Positions 5,459 to 9,025 of a stretch of 9,025 bases of DNA are shown piece by piece. Numbering within the stretch: position 1 is the first letter of the stretch; each line of letters starts with the position of its first letter. Where the stretch lies: the NCBI GenBank assembly GCA_020853405.1, contig JADYYZ010000416.1, positions 1 to 9,025 of the forward strand, given 5' to 3'. This stretch comes from Acetobacteraceae bacterium. GTDB taxonomy: Bacteria; Pseudomonadota; Alphaproteobacteria; Acetobacterales; Acetobacteraceae. A model generated the notes under the pieces. That model was given only the letters and a program-made list of their open reading frames with translations. It searched no databases and was not told the origin of the DNA. The translations under genes and the position numbers were made by a program.

Positions 5459-8125
5459 TCAGACGGTCTTGCGCTTTGTCCTGGCCTTGGCGGCTGGCTT
5501 GGAAGCGTGCTTGGCGGCGGGCTTGGCGGTGGGCCTGGCGGGGCGCTTCGCCGCTGCCTTGCGGGCAGGCTTGGCGGCGGCTGCCGCCTCGGCCGCGGCC
5601 GGTGCCTTGCGCCGGCTGGCCCGGGCGCCGCGCGGGGCCAGGGTCTTGCCCTTCTCGGCCAGCAACGCCACCGCCTCGGCCAGCGTCATCGCCTCCATCT
5701 CCATGCTGCGGGGCAGGTTGGCGATGGTCTTGCCGTGCTGGGCATAGGGGCCGAAGCGACCGCGCTTGATCACCACCGGCTCGCCATCCTTCGGGTGCGA
5801 TCCGAGCTGGCGCGTGGAGGCGAGTTTCCTCGCCAGCAGCTCCATGGCGCGGTTCAGCCCGATCACCAGCACGTCGTCGCCCGGCTCCAGCGAGGCATAG
5901 GTGCTCCCGAGCTGCACATAGGGCCCGAAGCGGCCGATATTCGCGTAGACCGGATCGCGGACCTCCGGGTGGATGCCGACCACGCGGGGCAGCGAAAGCA
6001 GGGCCAGCGCGTTCTCCAGGCCGACCGATTCCGCGTCCATTCCCCGTGCCAGGCTGGCGCGTTTCGGCTTTCGCCTGGCCTCCGGGTCGGCCTCGCCCTG
6101 CTGCACATAGAGGCCATAGGGGCCGCGGCGGAGCGTGATCGCCTCGCCGGTTTCGGGGTGGTGGCCGAGCTCCCTGATCCCTTCCGTCACGGTCGCGGTG
6201 CCGTCCTCGGTGCCGCCCACCTCCAGCCGCCGGGTGAACTGGCAGGCGGGGTAGTTGGAACAGCCGATGAAGGCGCCGAACTTGCCGAGCCGGAGGCCGA
6301 GCCTGCCGTTGCCGCAGGCGGGGCAGGCGCGCGCGTCGGTCCCATCCGCCTTGGCAGGGAAGAAATGCGGGCCGAGGTCGCGGTCGAGCGCGTCGATCAC
6401 GTCGGAGATCTTGAGCTCGCGCGTCTGCTCGACAGCACCGCTGAAGGCATCCCAGAAGCGGCGCATCACCATCTTCCAGTCCTCGGTGCCGGCCGAGACA
6501 AGGTCGAGCTCTTCCTCCAGCGAGGCGGTGAAGTTGTAATCGACCCAGCGCGGGAAAAAGCTTTCCAGGAAGGCGGTTACCAGCCTTCCCCGATCCTCGG
6601 GGATGAAGCGGCGCGCCTCCAGCCGCACATAGGCGCGGTCCTGCAGCACCTGCAGGATGCTGGCATAGGTGCTTGGCCGGCCGATCCCGAGTTCCTCGAG
6701 CTTGCGCACCAGCGAGGCTTCCGAATAGCGCGGCGGCGGCTCGGTGAAATGCTGTTCGGGGCGGATCTCGCCGCGCCGCGGCCGATCGCCCTGGTTGATC
6801 GGGGGCAGCATCCTGCCCTCGTCTTCCGAGACAGCGTCGTCAAGGTCTTCGTGGTAGAGTTTCAGAAACCCGTCGAACACCAGAACGCTTCCCGTGGCGC
6901 GCAGGATCGTGCCGCCCGAGGCGACGTTCACCCCGGTCTGGTCGAGCTCGGCCGAGGCCATCTGGCTGGCCACCGCCCGCTTCCAGATCAGCGCATAGAG
7001 CGCCCGCTGGTCAGGATCGAGGTAGTGCGAGACCGCCTCCGGCGTGCGGGCGACGTCGGTGGGGCGGATCGCCTCGTGTGCTTCCTGCGCGTTCTTCGCC
7101 TTGGTCGAATATTCGCGCGGCGCCGGCGGCTGGTAGTTCGCGCCGAAGGTGCTTCCGACATGGTCGCGGATCGCGAACATCGCCTCGCGCGCCATCTGCA
7201 CGCCGTCGGTCCGCATGTAGGTGATCAGGCCGACGGTCTCGCCGTCGAGATCGACGCCCTCGTACAGTTTCTGCGCGAGCTGCATGGTGCGCTTGGCCGA
7301 AAAGCGCAGTTTTCGGCTGGCTTCCTGCTGGAGCGTGCTGGTCATGAAGGGAGGCGGCGGGTGGCGCCGCAACCGCTTCGTCTCGACCGCGGTGACGGTG
7401 AAGTCGCCGGCCTCGATCGCGGCGACCGCCCGATTGGCGTCGGCCTCGTTGGCCAGGTCGAACTGGTCGAGCTTCTTTCCCGCAAGGTGCGTCAGCCTGG
7501 CCGTGAAGGTCTTGCCTTCGGCGGTGAGAAAATCGGCCTCGACCGTCCAGTACTCGCGCGGGACGAATTTCTCGATCGCGGCCTCGCGCTCGCAGATCAG
7601 GCGGAGCGCCACCGACTGCACCCTGCCTGCCGATTTCGAGCCGGGGAGTTTGCGCCACAGCACCGGCGACAGCGTGAAGCCGAACAGGTAGTCGAGCGCC
7701 CGGCGCGCCAGATAGGCGTGCACCAGCGGCGCGTCGATGTCGCGCGGCTGGCCGACCGCGCGGCGCACCGCGGTACGGGTGATCTCGTTGAAGGTGATGC
7801 GGTGCACCTTCTTGCCGGCCAGCGCCTTCTTCTCGGCCAGCATGTCGCGCACGTGCCACGAGATCGCCTCGCCCTCGCGATCGGGGTCGGTGGCGAGGTA
7901 GATCGCCTCGGCCTTCCTGGCGGCGGCGGCGATCTCGTTCACCGCCTTCTGGCCGCGCGCGTCCGGCTCCCAGGTCATGGCGAAGTCCTGGTCGGGCAGC
8001 ACGCTGCCGTCCTTCTCGCGCAGGTCGCGCACATGGCCGAAACTGGCAAGCACACGCCAGTCGCGGCCGAGATACTTCTCGATGGTCCGCGCCTTGGCGG
8101 GGGATTCGACGACGATCAGGTTCAT
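5459..8125 (-). CDS. topA: DNA topoisomerase I (type IA) with basic C-terminal tail
   Basis: Relaxes negative supercoils by passing strands through a transient 5'-phosphotyrosyl break. The product is 888 aa. The TOPRIM domain is at about 1-125, opening NLIVVESPAKARTIEKYLG, with E7 and the DxDxE motif at D80, D82 and E84. The core, about 130-590, has PGSKSAGRVQSVALRLICER and catalytic Y303 in LITYMRTDG, with R305. One four-cysteine zinc ribbon follows (C601, C604, C622, C628). Three Topo C-terminal repeats centre near 665, 733 and 790 (RRGPYGLYV, IGRFGPYVQ, KRGRFGPYA). Residues about 832-888 are Lys/Arg/Ala/Pro-rich. ATG 8125 is chosen because it places the TOPRIM strand right after the start, as in relatives, but it lacks a Shine-Dalgarno. 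A GTG at 8161 adds 12 residues and has GAAGG 9 nt upstream. The gene sits between dprA and rnr, co-directional and closely spaced. Confidence 0.96.
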   Translation of the reverse strand: MNLIVVESPAKARTIEKYLGRDWRVLASFGHVRDLREKDGSVLPDQDFAMTWEPDARGQKAVNEIAAAARKAEAIYLATDPDREGEAISWHVRDMLAEKKALAGKKVHRITFNEITRTAVRRAVGQPRDIDAPLVHAYLARRALDYLFGFTLSPVLWRKLPGSKSAGRVQSVALRLICEREAAIEKFVPREYWTVEADFLTAEGKTFTARLTHLAGKKLDQFDLANEADANRAVAAIEAGDFTVTAVETKRLRRHPPPPFMTSTLQQEASRKLRFSAKRTMQLAQKLYEGVDLDGETVGLITYMRTDGVQMAREAMFAIRDHVGSTFGANYQPPAPREYSTKAKNAQEAHEAIRPTDVARTPEAVSHYLDPDQRALYALIWKRAVASQMASAELDQTGVNVASGGTILRATGSVLVFDGFLKLYHEDLDDAVSEDEGRMLPPINQGDRPRRGEIRPEQHFTEPPPRYSEASLVRKLEELGIGRPSTYASILQVLQDRAYVRLEARRFIPEDRGRLVTAFLESFFPRWVDYNFTASLEEELDLVSAGTEDWKMVMRRFWDAFSGAVEQTRELKISDVIDALDRDLGPHFFPAKADGTDARACPACGNGRLGLRLGKFGAFIGCSNYPACQFTRRLEVGGTEDGTATVTEGIRELGHHPETGEAITLRRGPYGLYVQQGEADPEARRKPKRASLARGMDAESVGLENALALLSLPRVVGIHPEVRDPVYANIGRFGPYVQLGSTYASLEPGDDVLVIGLNRAMELLARKLASTRQLGSHPKDGEPVVIKRGRFGPYAQHGKTIANLPRSMEMEAMTLAEAVALLAEKGKTLAPRGARASRRKAPAAAEAAAAAKPARKAAAKRPARPTAKPAAKHASKPAAKARTKRKTV
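5485..5544 (-). repeat. Degenerate 12-bp tandem repeat encoding the TopA basic tail
   Basis: Five imperfect 12-bp units follow one another at 5485, 5497, 5509, 5521 and 5533. The clearest on the plus strand are GCTTGGCGGCGG and GCTTGGCGGTGG. In the topA frame they encode tetrapeptides of the type PAAK, PTAK and HASK. Such tails resemble histone H1-like tails and bind DNA non-specifically. Mycobacterial topoisomerase I also has a basic tail that helps DNA binding; the same role here is inference. Confidence 0.6.
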
Positions 8126-8175
8126 GTCGGGTGGGTGCTGCGCCTTGTCAGGTGGCGCCACCCATATGCGCCTTC
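8126..8175 (-). promoter_or_regulatory. dprA-topA junction: palindrome, Shine-Dalgarno and mini-ORF
   Basis: The interval holds GAAGG (8171-8175, overlapping the dprA stop), a five-codon ORF MGGAT ending in TGA (8148-8165) 5 nt downstream of it, and a perfect 12-bp palindrome GGTGGCGCCACC (8151-8162). GCGCC can also pair with GGCGC across a 9-nt loop, and GGGTGG can pair with CCACCC just before the topA ATG, so alternative folds are possible. No sigma-70-type promoter is convincing. It may act in translational coupling or may simply reflect GC-rich composition. Confidence 0.3.
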
Positions 8176-9025
8176 AGCCGATCAATGCAACGCGGTTGCC
8201 CGGCAGGCGTTCCAGCCGCCCGGCGAGGTCGAGCTCCAGCAGCACCTCGGCCAGGGCAGCGGCGGTGATCCCCGACAGCCGCAGCAGATCGTCGATCGGC
8301 ACCGGAGAAGGTCCCAGAAGATCAATGATTTGCGGCCTGGCACTGTCGGTCTCCAGGGGGCTGGGCGGGGGCAGCGTCTCCTCTGCCGCGCGCACCGGGG
8401 CAGGCCCGCGCGCGAACAGGGGCAGCCGTGCAAGGCCCTCGCGCCTGGGGCTGTCGGGCAGATTGGCCAGCACGTCGTCTGCGGATTCGGTCAGGTGTGC
8501 GCCCTGCCGGATCAGGTCGTTGGCGCCCCGCGCGCGGGGATCGAGCGGGCTGCCCGGCACCGCGAACAGTTCGCGGCCCTGTTCCAGGGCGAGCCGGGCG
8601 GTGAGCAGGCTGCCCGATTTCGGCGCTGCCTCGACCACCACGACGCCGAGCGACAGGCCGGCGATCAGGCGGTTGCGGCGGGGGAAGTGCCTGGCCTGCG
8701 GTTCGGTGCCCAGCGGCGCCTCGGCCAGCACGGCGCCGCCCTCGGCGATGCGTTTCTGCAGCCCCGCGTGCTCGGGCGGGTAGGGCTTGTCGATGCCGCC
8801 GGCGACCGCGGCGACGGTGATGCCGCCGGCATCGAGTGCCCCGCCGTGGGCCGCGGCATCGACGCCACGGGCAAGGCCGGAAACCACGCCGAGGCCGGCG
8901 CGGGCCAGCTCGGCGGCAAGCGTGGCGGCAACCCGCTGGCCGTTGATGCTGGCATTGCGCGCGCCCACCACGGCGACCGACCGCGCGGCGAGGTGGCAGG
9001 GATCGCCCAGCACGGCCAGGGCACC
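8174..9025 (-). CDS. dprA: DNA-processing protein DprA (5' end outside window)
   Basis: DprA binds incoming single-stranded DNA in the cytoplasm and loads RecA during natural transformation; it is also widespread in species not known to be competent. The visible 283 residues cover most of the Rossmann-like domain and the whole C terminus; the open frame runs off the window edge at 9025, so the true start and any N-terminal SAM-like domain are not seen. Family motifs are all present: VAVVGARNAS, GLARGVDAAAHGGAL, PRRNRLIAGLS, KSGSLLTARLALEQGR and FAVPGSP. After a variable proline-rich linker, the last 60 residues (from about ETDSARPQIIDLLG to RVALIG) match the DprA winged-helix domain. The first visible in-frame start-like codon, GTG 9013, is internal because the sequence before it (GALA) fits the family. 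It lies just upstream of topA on the same strand, a common alphaproteobacterial order. Confidence 0.93.
   Translation of the reverse strand, partial: GALAVLGDPCHLAARSVAVVGARNASINGQRVAATLAAELARAGLGVVSGLARGVDAAAHGGALDAGGITVAAVAGGIDKPYPPEHAGLQKRIAEGGAVLAEAPLGTEPQARHFPRRNRLIAGLSLGVVVVEAAPKSGSLLTARLALEQGRELFAVPGSPLDPRARGANDLIRQGAHLTESADDVLANLPDSPRREGLARLPLFARGPAPVRAAEETLPPPSPLETDSARPQIIDLLGPSPVPIDDLLRLSGITAAALAEVLLELDLAGRLERLPGNRVALIG

Noticed and set aside
1..9025. A novel defence, mobile or biosynthetic system
   Set aside because: All six genes belong to known families in a conserved-looking order; there are no transposase, integrase, toxin-antitoxin, CRISPR repeat or tRNA attachment-site signals.

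Overview
The window is very GC-rich and packed with housekeeping genes. It most likely comes from the chromosome of an alphaproteobacterium. The sequence evidence is a PleD-type diguanylate cyclase (REC-REC-GGDEF) beside rpmG, plus the order dprA-topA-rnr, which is a familiar alphaproteobacterial arrangement. The style of the RNase R and of the S41 peptidase suggests Rhodospirillales/Acetobacteraceae. That placement is from memory of the families, not from a search.

Layout: pleD (116-1501) is the only gene on the plus strand. It converges on a minus-strand block that reads, in transcription order, dprA (5' end outside the window) > topA > rnr > S41 carboxy-terminal-type peptidase > rpmG. Junctions in that block are tight: 48 bp between dprA and the preferred topA start, 7 bp between topA and rnr, and a 49-bp overlap between rnr and the peptidase gene. 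A 71-bp gap before rpmG holds a plausible separate promoter. The 46 bp between the convergent pleD and rpmG carries a G-rich octamer repeat. Non-coding sequence is otherwise minimal; no tRNA, rRNA, IS element, CRISPR array or phage gene is visible.

Functionally, the minus-strand block joins DNA uptake/recombination (DprA), supercoil relaxation (TopA), RNA decay (RNase R), an exported Ser-Lys protease and ribosomal protein L33. It looks like a growth/genome-maintenance cluster and not a single pathway. PleD is a separate c-di-GMP signalling gene with an intact GGEEF site, inhibitory site and phosphoacceptor.

I see no novel system. The points worth a second look are small: an RNase R that appears to lack the usual N-terminal helix-turn-helix, a perfect hairpin that places the ribosome-binding site of the protease gene in its loop, a G-quadruplex-capable repeat inside rnr, and an ambiguous topA start with a five-codon mini-ORF in front of it. 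The long open frames antisense to rnr and to the peptidase gene are GC-driven shadows.
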